This document shows positions 1 through 9,697 of a DNA stretch of 64,000 nt, one piece after another (position 1 is the stretch's first letter; each line of letters begins with the position of its first letter). The DNA comes from Tabrizicola caldifontis. GTDB taxonomy: Bacteria > Pseudomonadota > Alphaproteobacteria > Rhodobacterales > Rhodobacteraceae. Both the position numbers and the translations under genes were made by a program. The notes under the pieces were generated by a model that was not told the origin of the DNA, made no database searches, and worked only from the letters and a program-made list of their open reading frames with translations. The stretch spans positions 248,001 through 312,000 of the forward strand of contig NZ_SIJH01000001.1 of NCBI RefSeq assembly GCF_004762095.1, written 5' to 3'.

Positions 1-112
1 AGAGCCTTCTCCCCAGAATGAGCCCCTAGGCGACCAGATGCCGCCAATATTGTGCCGGGTTCAAGTACGAATCCGCAGCGCGGCGGCACCCTCGGGTCGA
101 ACTGTGTCAAAA

Positions 113-715
113 CTAGGGATAAAGGCGCTGAATTTTCCAGGCCCCGTCCACCCGGTCGCGCGACCAGCGGAAGCGGTCATGCAACCGGAAGGCCCCGTCG
201 GCCCAGAATTCGATCTCGACCGGCCTGATGCGGATGCCGCCCCAGAAGGGCGGGCGGGGTGGATTCGGCCCCTTGGTCAGCCCGACCTTCGCCGCCTCGG
301 CCATCAGCGCTTCGCGCGAGGACAGGGGTTGAGACTGCCGACTTGCCCAGGCGCCAAGGCGCGATTTCAGGCTGCGGCTTGCAAAATAGGCATCGGCCTG
401 GGGGCCTTCCTCGCGCTCGGTGAAGCCCCGGACCCTGATCTGGCGGCGCAGCGACTTCCAGTGCAGCACGAAGGCAGCCTTGCCCGAGGCTGCAATCTCC
501 TGCGCCTTCTTCGAGCCGTAGTTGGTGTAGAAGACGAAGGCATCCGCCTCGATCTCCTTCAACAGCACCATGCGGACATTCGGCATGCCATCGGCATCGA
601 CGGTGGCCAGCGCGATGGCGTTCGGATCGTTAGGTTCCTTCGGCTCGGCCTCGCTCAGCCAGTCGCGCGCCAGCTGGAACGGGTCATCGCCCGCGAAGAT
701 GCCGCTGCGGTCCAT
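113..715 (-). CDS. pdxH: Pyridoxamine 5'-phosphate oxidase
   Basis: 200 aa, the usual length for the family. PdxH oxidises pyridoxamine/pyridoxine 5'-phosphate to pyridoxal 5'-phosphate with FMN and O2, the last step of vitamin B6 synthesis and salvage, in the cytosol. The FMN-binding split-barrel motifs are visible: an NVRMVLLK strand near residue 46, FYTNYGSKK near 62, and the C-terminal RPVEIEFW segment ending in a tryptophan-rich RLYP tail. The ATG at 713-715 gives the standard N-terminus and faces fabI across about 96 bases, so the two promoters share that gap. It ends with TAG at 113-115. Bases 1-112 hold no gene I can support. Confidence 0.95.
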   Translation of the reverse strand: MDRSGIFAGDDPFQLARDWLSEAEPKEPNDPNAIALATVDADGMPNVRMVLLKEIEADAFVFYTNYGSKKAQEIAASGKAAFVLHWKSLRRQIRVRGFTEREEGPQADAYFASRSLKSRLGAWASRQSQPLSSREALMAEAAKVGLTKGPNPPRPPFWGGIRIRPVEIEFWADGAFRLHDRFRWSRDRVDGAWKIQRLYP

Positions 716-811
716 GATGTCTCCTTGCCCCGGCGGAAGGACGCGCCTTGAAGGGCCGCGCCTCTTCGCCTACACGTCTTGGTCAACGAAAAGGTGGCCA
801 AGGGGACGGGA

Positions 812-1642
812 ATGTCAACCGGACTGATGCAGGGCAAGCGCGGGCTGATCATGGGGCTTGCGAACGACAAGTCCATAGCCTGGGGCATCGCCCAGGCCGT
901 CGCGGCCCAGGGGGCAGACCTGGCTTTTTCCTATCAGGGCGAGGCCCTGAAGAAACGGGTCGAGCCGCTGGCGGCCTCGTTGGGCAAGCCGCTGCTTTAC
1001 GAATGCGATGTGGCCAGTGACGAAAGCATCGATGCCCTGTTCACCGCGCTCAAGGCCGAATGGGGGCAACTGGATTTCGTGGTCCACGCCATCGGCTTCG
1101 CCGACAAGAACGAGTTGCGCGGCCGCTATGTCGACACCTCGCGTGCCGGCTTTCTGCTGGCGATGGACATTTCGGTCTATTCCTTCACCGCAGTCTGCCA
1201 GCGGGCCAGCGCGATGATGGGGCCGGGCGGCAGCCTTCTGACGCTGACCTACTACGGTGCCGAAAAGGTCATGCCGCATTACAACGTGATGGGCGTGGCA
1301 AAGGCCGGACTCGAGGCTTCGGTCAAGTACCTGGCCGAGGATCTGGGCAAGGACGGCATCCGGGTGAATGCGATCAGCGCGGGGCCGATAAAGACGCTGG
1401 CCGCCAGCGGCATCGGCGACTTCCGCTACATCATGCGCTGGAACGAGCTGAACTCGCCCCTGCGGCGGAACGTGACGCAGGAAGAGGTCGGCAAGGCCGC
1501 GCTTTACCTTCTGTCGGACCTCGGCTCGGGCACGACTGGCGAGAACCTGCATGTCGATGCGGGCTATCATGTCGTCGGCATGAAGGCGATCGACGCGCCC
1601 GACATCGACATCGTGACCGGCAGGAAGGACGGCGGGCAGTGA
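812..1642 (+). CDS. fabI: Enoyl-[acyl-carrier-protein] reductase (NADH)
   Basis: 276 aa. FabI reduces trans-2-enoyl-ACP to acyl-ACP, the last step of each fatty acid elongation cycle, and is the triclosan target. The FabI form of the nucleotide-binding loop (LIMGLANDKSIAWGIA) is near residue 15, the catalytic Tyr-x6-Lys pair (YNVMGVAK) near 160-170, and an SAGPIKTLAA segment follows, as in FabI rather than classic short-chain dehydrogenases. I chose the ATG at 812, which begins MSTGLMQGKRG; the reading frame stays open to 779 but those codons add nothing typical. Divergent from pdxH. Its stop is overlapped by a possible small gene starting at 1639. Confidence 0.95.
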   Translation: MSTGLMQGKRGLIMGLANDKSIAWGIAQAVAAQGADLAFSYQGEALKKRVEPLAASLGKPLLYECDVASDESIDALFTALKAEWGQLDFVVHAIGFADKNELRGRYVDTSRAGFLLAMDISVYSFTAVCQRASAMMGPGGSLLTLTYYGAEKVMPHYNVMGVAKAGLEASVKYLAEDLGKDGIRVNAISAGPIKTLAASGIGDFRYIMRWNELNSPLRRNVTQEEVGKAALYLLSDLGSGTTGENLHVDAGYHVVGMKAIDAPDIDIVTGRKDGGQ

Positions 1643-1827
1643 CGCCTGTGGCCCTTCCCGCCTGTGCCGGAACGGTGCCCCTTGCACCGACCGCCCGCGC
1701 CATTGCCACCAGCCATATCTGCCTGCCCGCCTACGGGCGGGAGCTGCTTTCCAGCTGGAAACCCGCGATCCATCGCCGTTTCGGGGCCGGGCCGGCCCTG
1801 TCGGGCGTGAAGATCATCGCCACCTGA
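1639..1827 (+). CDS. Small hypothetical protein (62 aa), possibly coupled to fabI
   Basis: Candidate small gene. A GTG at 1639 overlaps the fabI stop as GTGA, the overlap style used elsewhere in this window (trpC/moaC, purM/purN). The 62-codon frame has mostly G or C in third positions, like the true genes around it, and ends nine bases before the gpt start. The product contains a PAYGRELLSSWKPAIHRRFG stretch and no recognised domain, signal peptide or membrane segment. It could be a real small protein of the fabI-gpt transcript or only the tail of an antiparallel-free frame; conservation in relatives would decide. No function is proposed. Confidence 0.35.
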   Translation: MTPVALPACAGTVPLAPTARAIATSHICLPAYGRELLSSWKPAIHRRFGAGPALSGVKIIAT

Positions 1828-1836
1828 GAGGTCGCC

Positions 1837-2361
1837 ATGTCCGCCGAACGTCTGCCATACGAAAAAGGGTTTCATGTCAGCTGGGACCAGATCCACCGCG
1901 ACGCGCGGGCGCTGGCCTGGCGGCTGGACGGCAAGGGCCCGGGCGAGGGCGGCACATGGCGTGCCATCGTCGGAATCACGCGGGGCGGGCTGGTGCCGGC
2001 GATGATCGTCAGCCGCGAACTGGATATCCGTGTCGTGGATACGATCAGCGTCAAGTCCTATCATTCCGGCGGCGGCAAGGCCGACCAACGGCGCGAGGCG
2101 CAGGTGATCAAGGCGCCGAACGCCGAGCTGATGGGCGACGGCAGCGGCATCCTGGTCATCGACGATCTGGTGGACAGCGGCAAGACGCTGGAACTGATCC
2201 GCAGCCTTTACCCCAAGGCGCATTTCGCGACCGTCTACGCCAAGCCGCATGGCAAGCCGCAGGTCGACAGCTACATCACCGAGGTCAGCCAGGACACCTG
2301 GATCTTCTTTCCCTGGGACATGGCGCTGCAATATGTCCAGCCCATGCGCGGGGCGGACTGA
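1837..2361 (+). CDS. gpt: Xanthine phosphoribosyltransferase
   Basis: 174 aa. Transfers the phosphoribosyl group of PRPP to xanthine (and guanine) to make XMP/GMP in purine salvage. The PRPP-binding motif [13 protein letters not shown] lies near residues 105-118, and the segment [14 protein letters not shown] near 45 is the PRPP/pyrophosphate loop of the Gpt subfamily. The C-terminal WIFFPWD is also typical of Gpt proteins. An AGAGGT-like ribosome site precedes the ATG at 1837. It follows fabI on the same strand and is probably co-transcribed with the aminotransferase that begins about 80 bases after it. Confidence 0.9.
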   Translation: MSAERLPYEKGFHVSWDQIHRDARALAWRLDGKGPGEGGTWRAIVGITRGGLVPAMIVSRELDIRVVDTISVKSYHSGGGKADQRREAQVIKAPNAELMGDGSGILVIDDLVDSGKTLELIRSLYPKAHFATVYAKPHGKPQVDSYITEVSQDTWIFFPWDMALQYVQPMRGAD

Positions 2362-2440
2362 ACGCTTCCGGCCGTCTTCCTGTGCCCGTCGTCGGGCCCA
2401 CGGCCAACGGCCAGATGCGAAGCGCACGAGGAGTTTTGCC

Positions 2441-3634
2441 TTGACCCTGCCCCTGAACCCCGCCTTCGCCGCGACCGAACCGCCGCCCGTGATGGAGGCC
2501 CGGCGCTGGATCCAGGGCGTGACCTTCCCCGCCGACCGTCCGCTGATCAACGTCAGCCAAGCCGCGCCAGTGGACAGCCCGCCACTTGGCCTGCGCGAGG
2601 CGCTGGCCGATGCCGCACTGAACAACCCCGACGCCCATCTTTACGGCCCAGTCCTCGGCATGCCCGCGCTGCGCGGGGAGATCGCCCTCCAGTTCTCGGC
2701 CGCCTATGGCGGGGCCATCGCGCCGACCCAGGTCGCCATCACGCAAGGTTGCAACCAGGCCTTCTGCGCCGTCATGGCCACGCTGGCAGGCGCGGGGGAT
2801 GAGGTGATCCTGCCGACACCCTGGTATTTCAACCACAGGATGTGGCTGGACATGACCGGAGTGCGCACGGTGCCCCTGGATACCGGACCGACGCTGATCC
2901 CCGACGCCAAGGCCGCCGAGGCACTGATCACCGCCCGCACCCGCGCCATTGTCCTTGTCACGCCGAACAATCCCGGCGGTGTGGAATATCCGGCCGAAAC
3001 CGTCGCCGCCTTCCGCGACCTGGCCCGCGCGCACGGTCTTGCCTTGATCATCGACGAGACCTACCGCGACTTTGACAGCCGTCATTCCGTCGAACTGGGC
3101 GGGCGCCCGCATGACCTTTTCACCGATCCTGACTGGGCGGAAACGGTGATCCAGCTTTACAGCTTTTCCAAGGCCTATCGGCTGACCGGGCATCGCGTCG
3201 GCTCCATCGTCGCAGGGGCCGCGCGGCTGGCCGAGGTGGAGAAATTCCTCGATACCGTGGCCATCTGCCCGTCGCAACTGGGCCAGATCGGCGCGCTGTG
3301 GGGGATGCAGAACCTGACGCAATGGGTGGCAGGCGAACGCGACGAGATCCTTGCCCGCCGCCGCGCCATGGTCGATGGGTTCGGTGCGCTTGCGGGATGG
3401 AAACTGCTCGGCTGCGGCGCCTATTTCGCCTATGTCGAACACCCGTTCGACATGGCCAGCGACACGTTGTGCAAGCGGCTGGTAACAGAGGCCTCGCTTC
3501 TGATGTTGCCCGGCACGATGTTCCAGCCCGCGGGCTCGGAAGCCGGCAAGCGCCAGATCCGCATCGCCTTTGCCAATGTCGATGCACGGGGAATCGCGGA
3601 AATGTTCCGCAGGCTGGCCGCTTTCCGCCCCTGA
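2441..3634 (+). CDS. Class I/II PLP-dependent aminotransferase
   Basis: 397 aa from a TTG at 2441, chosen because a GAGGAG ribosome site (2428-2433) lies seven bases ahead; the frame is open further upstream but that part overlaps gpt. Fold type I aminotransferase: a GCNQAFCAV phosphate-loop region near residue 105, VTPNNPGG near 175, IIDETY near 205, and the PLP lysine in YSFSKAYRLTG near 240. This family transfers amino groups between aspartate- or aromatic-type amino acids and 2-oxo acids. The substrate cannot be read from sequence. Position upstream of the trp genes might hint at aromatic amino acid chemistry, but that is inference only. Confidence 0.85.
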   Translation: MTLPLNPAFAATEPPPVMEARRWIQGVTFPADRPLINVSQAAPVDSPPLGLREALADAALNNPDAHLYGPVLGMPALRGEIALQFSAAYGGAIAPTQVAITQGCNQAFCAVMATLAGAGDEVILPTPWYFNHRMWLDMTGVRTVPLDTGPTLIPDAKAAEALITARTRAIVLVTPNNPGGVEYPAETVAAFRDLARAHGLALIIDETYRDFDSRHSVELGGRPHDLFTDPDWAETVIQLYSFSKAYRLTGHRVGSIVAGAARLAEVEKFLDTVAICPSQLGQIGALWGMQNLTQWVAGERDEILARRRAMVDGFGALAGWKLLGCGAYFAYVEHPFDMASDTLCKRLVTEASLLMLPGTMFQPAGSEAGKRQIRIAFANVDARGIAEMFRRLAAFRP

Positions 3635-3700
3635 TCCGGTCTTGCCGGCCCCGGCGCCAGCCACTATTCACCCTTGCCAGATCAACCCGAAGGCGGACCC

Positions 3701-5572
3701 ATGGCCAAGACCCCGGACGACGACGTGAAGCGCCCGAAAAGCAAGGCGAAGGAAGCCGCAGTCTGGGTGATGATGGGGATGCTGATCCTGGGTCTTGGCG
3801 GCTTCGGCGTCACGAACTTCGGCGGCGGGGTGACCACGATCGGCAAGGTGGGTTCGACCGAGATCACCACCGATGCCTACGCCCGGGCCTTCCGGGCCCA
3901 GCAGAATGCGCTGTCGCAGCAGCTTGGCCGCCAGGTGACCGCGCAAGAGGCGCTGGCCTTCGGCCTTGATCGGCAGGTGCTTCAGGGCCTGGTCACCCGC
4001 GCTGCCCTGGACAACGAGGCTGCGCGGATCGGACTGTCGGTCGGGGATGAGACGGTGGCCTCCGAGATCCTGAAGATCGATGCCTTCAAGGGCATCTCCG
4101 GCGCGTTCGACCGCGAAGCCTATCGCTTCGTGCTTGACCGCAATCGCCAGACCGAGGCCGAATTCGAAGAAGCCCTGCGCGGCGACATCACCCGGGAACT
4201 GCTGCAGGGCATGGTCGCGGGCGGTTTTGTCGCGCCGAAGGCGCTGACCGATACGCTCTATGCCTGGATTGCCGAACGCCGCGGTTTTTCGATGCTGCGG
4301 CTGGGCGAGGCCGATCTTGTCACGCCCGTTCCCGACCCGACCGAGGAGGAGCTGCGCGCCTACTACGAGGGCAACATTGCCCGCTTCACCCGGCCCGAGG
4401 CGAAGCGCATCACCTATGCTGCCCTTCTGCCCGACGCCATCGCCAAGGACCAGCCGGTGGACGAAAAGGTGCTGCGCGATCTGTATCAGGCACGGATCGA
4501 CGAATTCGTGATCCCCGAACGCCGGATCGTCGAGCGGCTGGTCTATCCCGACCAGGCGGCTGCAGATGCTGCACGGGCCGAGCTGGACGCCGGCACCACG
4601 TTCGAGGCTTTGGTCGCTGCGCGCGGGCTGACGCTGGATGCAGTCGATCTGGGGGATGTGACCGCCAGAGACCTGGGCACGGCGGCAGGGCCCGTGTTCG
4701 CGGCGAACGAGGGAGAGGTCGTCGGCCCGCTGGACACCGACCTTGGACCTGCGCTCTTCCGGGTGGTCACGGTTCTGGCCGCGGAAGAGACCACCTTCGA
4801 CGAGGCGCGCGAGACACTGGCTGTCGAGATCCAGACCGATGCCGCGCGCCGGATGATCGCGGACAAGGTGGAACTGGTCGACGACCTGCTGGCCGGCGGC
4901 GCCACCCTCGAGGATGTTGCGAAGGAGGCGGGACTTGAACTTGGCACGGTGGACCATGTGCAGGGCCAGCAGGGCGAAGCCGTGATCGAAGGATATCCCG
5001 CCTTCCGCAACGCAGCGGATGCAGCGAAGGCCGACGACTTCCCCGAGGCGATCGTGCTGGAGGATGGCGGCCTTGTCACCCTGCGCCTTGACGAGGTGGT
5101 ACCCGCTGCCCCCATTCCGTTCGAAGAGGCGCGCGACGCCGTCGAGACCGCGTGGCGAGCCGATGCCCTGCGCAAGGCGCTGTCGGACCGGGCGATGGAG
5201 ATCAAGGCCGCCATCGAGGGTGGAGCCGGCATCGGCAGCTTCGGAATCGTCGATGTGACGCCGGAAATTGCGCGCGACGGTTTCATTGCGGACACGCCGC
5301 AGTCGCTTCTGCCAGCCGTATTCGAGATGGCCGAAGGCGATGTCCGCGTGATCGAGGATGGCGATTTCGTCGCCGTTGTCCGGCTGGACCGCATCCAGCC
5401 CGCCAAGACCGAAGGCCCGGAGGCCGAGGCCCTGAAGGCCGCGATCGACGCGCAGGCGGTTCAGGCGATCTCGACCGACGCCTTCACCGCCTATACCAAC
5501 GCGCTGACTGCCGAGGCCGGGATCACGCTGGACCAGTCTGCCATCAACGCCGTCCACGCGAGCCTGCCCTGA
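3701..5572 (+). CDS. Membrane-anchored PpiD/SurA-type periplasmic chaperone (peptidylprolyl isomerase family)
   Basis: 623 aa. One transmembrane segment near residues 24-44 (VWVMMGMLILGLGGF) leaves a large periplasmic part. An N-terminal SurA-like helical domain (about 45-200) is followed by a parvulin-like region (about 260-370) and a second helical/C-terminal region, the layout of PpiD. Such proteins hold and fold outer-membrane and secreted proteins near the Sec translocon. The parvulin core is divergent, as in many alphaproteobacterial homologues, so isomerase activity is uncertain. Start ATG at 3701 has an AGGCGGA site just upstream. Its stop overlaps the trpE start (TGATG), so trpE is translationally coupled to it. 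Confidence 0.88.
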   Translation: MAKTPDDDVKRPKSKAKEAAVWVMMGMLILGLGGFGVTNFGGGVTTIGKVGSTEITTDAYARAFRAQQNALSQQLGRQVTAQEALAFGLDRQVLQGLVTRAALDNEAARIGLSVGDETVASEILKIDAFKGISGAFDREAYRFVLDRNRQTEAEFEEALRGDITRELLQGMVAGGFVAPKALTDTLYAWIAERRGFSMLRLGEADLVTPVPDPTEEELRAYYEGNIARFTRPEAKRITYAALLPDAIAKDQPVDEKVLRDLYQARIDEFVIPERRIVERLVYPDQAAADAARAELDAGTTFEALVAARGLTLDAVDLGDVTARDLGTAAGPVFAANEGEVVGPLDTDLGPALFRVVTVLAAEETTFDEARETLAVEIQTDAARRMIADKVELVDDLLAGGATLEDVAKEAGLELGTVDHVQGQQGEAVIEGYPAFRNAADAAKADDFPEAIVLEDGGLVTLRLDEVVPAAPIPFEEARDAVETAWRADALRKALSDRAMEIKAAIEGGAGIGSFGIVDVTPEIARDGFIADTPQSLLPAVFEMAEGDVRVIEDGDFVAVVRLDRIQPAKTEGPEAEALKAAIDAQAVQAISTDAFTAYTNALTAEAGITLDQSAINAVHASLP

Positions 5573-7080
5573 TGCAGCTTTTGCCGTCCTTCGAGGCCTT
5601 CGAGGCCGCCTGGAACCGGGGCGAGAACCAGCTTGTCTGGGCACGCCTGGCGGCCGACCTGGATACGCCGGTCAGTCTGATGCTGAAGCTGGGCGACGCG
5701 CGGGCCGACACCTTCATGCTGGAATCGGTGACCGGGGGCGAAGTGCGGGGCCGCTATTCCATTGTCGGCATGAAGCCCGACCTGATCTGGCGCTGCCGCG
5801 GCACCGAAAGCGAGATCAACCGCGAGGCGCGCTTCGACCCGCAGGCCTTCAGGGCCCTTTCCGGCCACCCGCTGCAAACGCTGCGTGAACTTCTGGCCGA
5901 ATGCCGCATCGACATGCCCGAGGGGCTTCCCGCGGTATCGGCGGGGCTGTTCGGCTATCTCGGCTACGACATGATCCGACTGGTCGAACGGCTGCCGGGT
6001 GGAAACCCCGACCCGATCGGCGTGCCGGATGCGGTTCTCATGCGGCCTTCGGTCGTGGCGGTGCTGGATGGTGTAAAGGGCGATGTCACGCTGGTGGCGC
6101 CGGCCTGGGTCGGCTCGGGTCTCACGGCACGGGCAGCCTATGCGCAAGCGGCGGAACGTGTGATGGACGCGCTGCGCGATCTTGACCGCGCACCCTCTGC
6201 CCCGCGCGATCTGGGCGAGGTGGCAAGCGTGGGCGAGCCACGGTCGAATTTCACGCATGCCGGCTACAAGGCCGCGGTCGAGAAGGCGAAGGAATACATC
6301 CGCGCGGGCGACATCTTTCAGGTCGTGCCCTCGCAGCGCTGGGCGATGGATTTCCCCCTGCCGCCCTTCGCGCTTTACCGCTCGTTGCGGCGCACCAATC
6401 CGTCGCCTTTCATGTTCTTCTTCAATTTCGGCGGCTTCCAGGTTGTCGGGGCCAGCCCCGAAATCCTTGTTCGTCTGCGCGAAGGCGAGGTCACCGTCCG
6501 CCCCATCGCCGGCACCCGCAAGCGCGGCGCGACACCGGAAGAGGATCGCGCGCTGGAAGCCGACCTTCTGGCCGACCCGAAGGAACGGGCCGAACACCTG
6601 ATGCTGCTGGATCTGGGCCGCAACGATGTGGGCCGGGTCGCAAAGGTCGGCACCGTGCGGCCGACCGAAACCTTCGTCATCGAACGCTACAGCCACGTCA
6701 TGCACATCGTCTCGAACGTAGTGGGCGAACTGGCCGAAGGCGAGGATGCGCTTTCAGCGCTGCTTGCGGGGTTGCCGGCAGGCACCGTTTCCGGGGCACC
6801 CAAGGTCCGTGCCATGGAGATCATCGACGAGCTGGAGCCCGAAAAGCGCGGCATCTATGGCGGCGGTGTGGGCTATTTTGCCGCGAACGGAGAGATGGAT
6901 TTCTGCATCGCGCTGCGCACGGCAGTGGTCAAGGACAACACCCTGTACATCCAGGCCGGCGGCGGTGTGGTCTACGACAGCGACCCCGAGGCGGAATATC
7001 AGGAAACAGTCAACAAATCCAACGCTCTGCGCCGCGCGGCCGAGGATGCGGGCCTCTTCGTCCGCCGCAGCAACGGCTAA
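5572..7080 (+). CDS. trpE: Anthranilate synthase component I
   Basis: 502 aa. Converts chorismate to anthranilate with ammonia supplied by TrpG, the first committed step of tryptophan synthesis. The N-terminal region carries an LLES-like segment (LESV near residue 48), part of the tryptophan feedback site. The chorismate-binding core is clear: PSPFMFFF near 275, GASPEILV, PIAGTRKRG near 315, the LLDLGRNDVGRVA segment near 345, and GAPKVRAME near 405. ATG at 5572 overlaps the upstream chaperone stop. A 193-base gap separates it from trpG, which is unusual given the tight packing on either side. Confidence 0.97.
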   Translation: MQLLPSFEAFEAAWNRGENQLVWARLAADLDTPVSLMLKLGDARADTFMLESVTGGEVRGRYSIVGMKPDLIWRCRGTESEINREARFDPQAFRALSGHPLQTLRELLAECRIDMPEGLPAVSAGLFGYLGYDMIRLVERLPGGNPDPIGVPDAVLMRPSVVAVLDGVKGDVTLVAPAWVGSGLTARAAYAQAAERVMDALRDLDRAPSAPRDLGEVASVGEPRSNFTHAGYKAAVEKAKEYIRAGDIFQVVPSQRWAMDFPLPPFALYRSLRRTNPSPFMFFFNFGGFQVVGASPEILVRLREGEVTVRPIAGTRKRGATPEEDRALEADLLADPKERAEHLMLLDLGRNDVGRVAKVGTVRPTETFVIERYSHVMHIVSNVVGELAEGEDALSALLAGLPAGTVSGAPKVRAMEIIDELEPEKRGIYGGGVGYFAANGEMDFCIALRTAVVKDNTLYIQAGGGVVYDSDPEAEYQETVNKSNALRRAAEDAGLFVRRSNG

Positions 7081-7145
7081 CCTGCGGCGGCAGCGTCTGG
7101 ACCGGCGCGGCCTGCCGTCGGCCAACGAAAGGCATCGTAAGCGGG

Positions 7146-7164
7146 TCAACAGCCAACTTGTTGA
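7146..7164. promoter_or_regulatory. Inverted repeat in the trpE-trpG gap, possible operator
   Basis: TCAACA and TGTTGA form perfect six-base arms around a seven-base spacer, the size of a helix-turn-helix dimer site. The repeat lies in the 193-base gap 5' of trpG, the only sizeable break in the trp cluster. I found no convincing -35/-10 pair, no leader peptide with tandem Trp codons and no terminator in this gap. Confidence 0.3.
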
Positions 7165-7273
7165 TTTTGCAGCAGCCGCAGCCACCGGGGCACGGCCGCG
7201 CCGCATATCCCCCGGTTTACACCGCCCGAAGCATCGGCGATAACCACTGCAACCGCCCCTGGAACCCGCCGTC

Positions 7274-7861
7274 ATGCTGCTTCTGATCGACAACTACGAC
7301 AGCTTTACCTACAACCTTGTCCATTATCTGGGCGAGCTTGGCGCCGATGTGGTCGTGAAACGCAACGACGCGCTAGAGGTGCAGGATGTGATTGCCATGG
7401 CACCCGAGGTCATCGTCCTTTCGCCCGGCCCCTGCGATCCCGCCGCCGCCGGGATATGCCTACCCCTGACACGCGCTGCGGCCACTGCCGGCATTCCCCT
7501 GTTGGGCGTCTGTCTTGGCCACCAGACCATCGGCGAGGCCTTCGGCGGCAGGGTCGTGCGCTGCCACGAGATCGTGCACGGCAAGATGGGCACGATGCAC
7601 CATGCCGGAAAGGGTGTGTTCCGCGGACTTCCTTCGCCCTTCCAGGCAACGCGCTATCATTCGCTTGTGGTTGAGCGCGACACCCTTCCCACCGAGCTGG
7701 AAGTCACCGCCTGGCTGGAAGACGGAACAATCATGGGTCTGCGGCACAGGCAACACCTGATCGAGGGCGTCCAGTTCCACCCGGAATCCATCGCCAGCGA
7801 ACACGGCCACCAGCTTCTGCGGAACTTCCTTGACGAAGCCCGCGCAAGGGTTCCCGCATGA
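7274..7861 (+). CDS. trpG: Anthranilate synthase component II (glutamine amidotransferase)
   Basis: 195 aa. Hydrolyses glutamine and passes ammonia to TrpE; the same class also serves as PabA in folate synthesis. Class I amidotransferase signature: oxyanion-hole LSPGPCDP near residue 55, nucleophile Cys in [17 protein letters not shown] near 79, and the His/Glu pair in GVQFHPESI near 170. The N-terminus [19 protein letters not shown] is the family hallmark. The last bases overlap trpD as ATGA, so trpG-trpD-trpC read as one translational chain. Confidence 0.96.
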   Translation: MLLLIDNYDSFTYNLVHYLGELGADVVVKRNDALEVQDVIAMAPEVIVLSPGPCDPAAAGICLPLTRAAATAGIPLLGVCLGHQTIGEAFGGRVVRCHEIVHGKMGTMHHAGKGVFRGLPSPFQATRYHSLVVERDTLPTELEVTAWLEDGTIMGLRHRQHLIEGVQFHPESIASEHGHQLLRNFLDEARARVPA

Positions 7862-8871
7862 GCGACCGGCTGAAACCCCTGATCGGCATCGCAGCCGCCC
7901 GCCCGCTGACCCGCGCAGAAGCCGAGACCGCCTTCGAGGCCCTGTTCGAGGGGGAAGGCACGCCTGCGCAGATGGGTGGCTTCCTGATGGCGCTTCGCAC
8001 CCGCGGCGAGACTGTGGATGAATACGCCGCCGCAGCCAGCGTCATGCGCGCCAAGTGCAACCCGGTGAAGGCCCCCGAGGGTGCCATGGACATCGTGGGC
8101 ACGGGGGGAGACGGCAAGGGCACGCTCAACATCTCTACCGCCACGGCCTTCGTCGTCGCAGGTGCCGGCGTGACCGTGGCCAAGCACGGCAACCGCAATC
8201 TGTCGTCGAAATCCGGCGCGGCGGATGCGCTGACCGAACTGGGCCTGAATGTCATGATCGGGCCCGAGGTGGTGGAACGCTGCCTGGCCGAGGCCGGGAT
8301 CGGCTTCATGATGGCGCCAATGCACCACCCTGCGATCCGGCACGTCATGCCGGTGCGGGCCGAACTGGGAACGCGCACGATCTTCAACATCCTCGGCCCC
8401 CTGACCAACCCCGCCGGGGTCAGGCGTCAGCTGACCGGCGCCTTCTCGGATGCCCTGATCCGCCCGATGGCGGAAACGCTGCTGACGCTGGGTACCGAAA
8501 AGGCCTGGCTGGTCCACGGCGCAGACGGCACCGACGAAATCAGCATTTGCGGGGCGACCTCGGTTTCCGCGGTCGAGAACGGCGCCGTGCGCGACTTCAC
8601 CATCCACCCCGAGGATGCCGGCCTTTCCCCCCAACCGTTCGAGGCGATCCTCGGCGGCAGCCCGGCCGATAATGCCGCCGCCTTCCGCGCGCTTCTTGAC
8701 GGGGCTACGGGCGCCTACCGCGATGCAGTTCTGCTGAATGCCGCCGCCGCGCTGATGGTTGCCGATCGCGCGAATAGCCTGGCAGAGGGCGTTGCACTGG
8801 CCCGCGAATCGATCGATTCCGGCGCGGCGCGCGCCAAGGTCCAGGCGCTGGCCCGCCTGACCAATGCCTGA
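7858..8871 (+). CDS. trpD: Anthranilate phosphoribosyltransferase
   Basis: 337 aa. Joins anthranilate and PRPP to give phosphoribosyl-anthranilate. The PRPP-binding glycine-rich loop [14 protein letters not shown] is near residues 79-93, [19 protein letters not shown] near 105-125 carries the metal and anthranilate site residues, and [10 protein letters not shown] near 178 is characteristic. It starts with an ATG overlapping the trpG stop, and its own stop lies thirteen bases before the trpC start. Confidence 0.97.
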   Translation: MSDRLKPLIGIAAARPLTRAEAETAFEALFEGEGTPAQMGGFLMALRTRGETVDEYAAAASVMRAKCNPVKAPEGAMDIVGTGGDGKGTLNISTATAFVVAGAGVTVAKHGNRNLSSKSGAADALTELGLNVMIGPEVVERCLAEAGIGFMMAPMHHPAIRHVMPVRAELGTRTIFNILGPLTNPAGVRRQLTGAFSDALIRPMAETLLTLGTEKAWLVHGADGTDEISICGATSVSAVENGAVRDFTIHPEDAGLSPQPFEAILGGSPADNAAAFRALLDGATGAYRDAVLLNAAAALMVADRANSLAEGVALARESIDSGAARAKVQALARLTNA

Positions 8872-8884
8872 GCAGGGGGGCACC

Positions 8885-9697
8885 ATGACCACGATCCTCG
8901 ACCGCATCAAGGCCTACAAGCTGGAAGAGGTGGCCAGGGCCAAGGCCGCCACGCCGCTGGCCGATCTGGAAGCCGCCGCCCGCGCCGCCCCTGCCCCGCG
9001 CGGCTTTGCCCGCGCGCTGCACGAAGCCGCCTCCACCGGCTATGGCCTGATTGCCGAGATCAAGAAGGCCAGCCCCTCAAAAGGCCTGATCCGCGCCGAT
9101 TTCGACCCGCCGGCGCTGGCCCGCGCCTATGCGGCAGGTGGCGCCACCTGCCTTTCGGTCCTGACCGACGGGCCGAGCTTTCAAGGCGCAGATGACTATC
9201 TGGTGGCGGCGCATGACGCGGTAGACCTGCCCTGCCTGCGCAAGGATTTCCTTTATGATCCCTGGCAAGTGGTGCAGTCGCGCGCGCTGAAGGCAGACTG
9301 CATCCTTCTGATCATGGCCTCGCTTGACGATGTGCAGGCGGCCGAACTAGAGGCGGCAGCCTTCGACCTGGGGATGGATGTGCTGATCGAGGTGCATGAC
9401 CAGGCCGAGCTTGACCGCGCTGCCCGGCTGAAATCGCCGCTGATCGGCATCAACAACCGCAACCTGCACACATTCGAGGTGACGCTGGACACGACCCGAC
9501 AGCTTGCACGTCGTGTGCCCGAGGACCGCCTGATCGTCGCCGAAAGCGGGCTGTACACGCCCGACGACTTGGCAGACCTGGCGCAATACGGAGCGCGCTG
9601 CTTCCTGATCGGCGAAAGCCTGATGCGGCAGGCTGACGTGGCCGCCGCGACACGGGCGATCCTTTCGCGCCCCTTCACCGCACAGGGCGGGCTGTGA
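8885..9697 (+). CDS. trpC: Indole-3-glycerol phosphate synthase
   Basis: 270 aa. Closes carboxyphenylamino-deoxyribulose phosphate to indole-3-glycerol phosphate (TIM barrel). [12 protein letters not shown] near residue 60 holds the catalytic lysine, [12 protein letters not shown] near 118 the second one, and [12 protein letters not shown] plus VAESGL near 185-220 form the phosphate site. Start ATG at 8885 has an AGGGGGGC ribosome site; an earlier in-frame ATG at 8864 lies inside trpD and is less likely. It is a stand-alone TrpC with no TrpF fusion. Its stop overlaps the GTG start of moaC. Confidence 0.96.
   Translation: MTTILDRIKAYKLEEVARAKAATPLADLEAAARAAPAPRGFARALHEAASTGYGLIAEIKKASPSKGLIRADFDPPALARAYAAGGATCLSVLTDGPSFQGADDYLVAAHDAVDLPCLRKDFLYDPWQVVQSRALKADCILLIMASLDDVQAAELEAAAFDLGMDVLIEVHDQAELDRAARLKSPLIGINNRNLHTFEVTLDTTRQLARRVPEDRLIVAESGLYTPDDLADLAQYGARCFLIGESLMRQADVAAATRAILSRPFTAQGGL

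Noticed and set aside
1-112. Gene fragment at the left edge
   Set aside because: No frame here is long enough or recognisable; pdxH ends at 113.
3668-5644. 658-codon open frame antisense to the PpiD/SurA chaperone
   Set aside because: Shadow of the true gene; low-complexity translation without domains.
7081-7273. trp attenuator or leader peptide
   Set aside because: No short frame with tandem Trp codons and no terminator/antiterminator stems were found.
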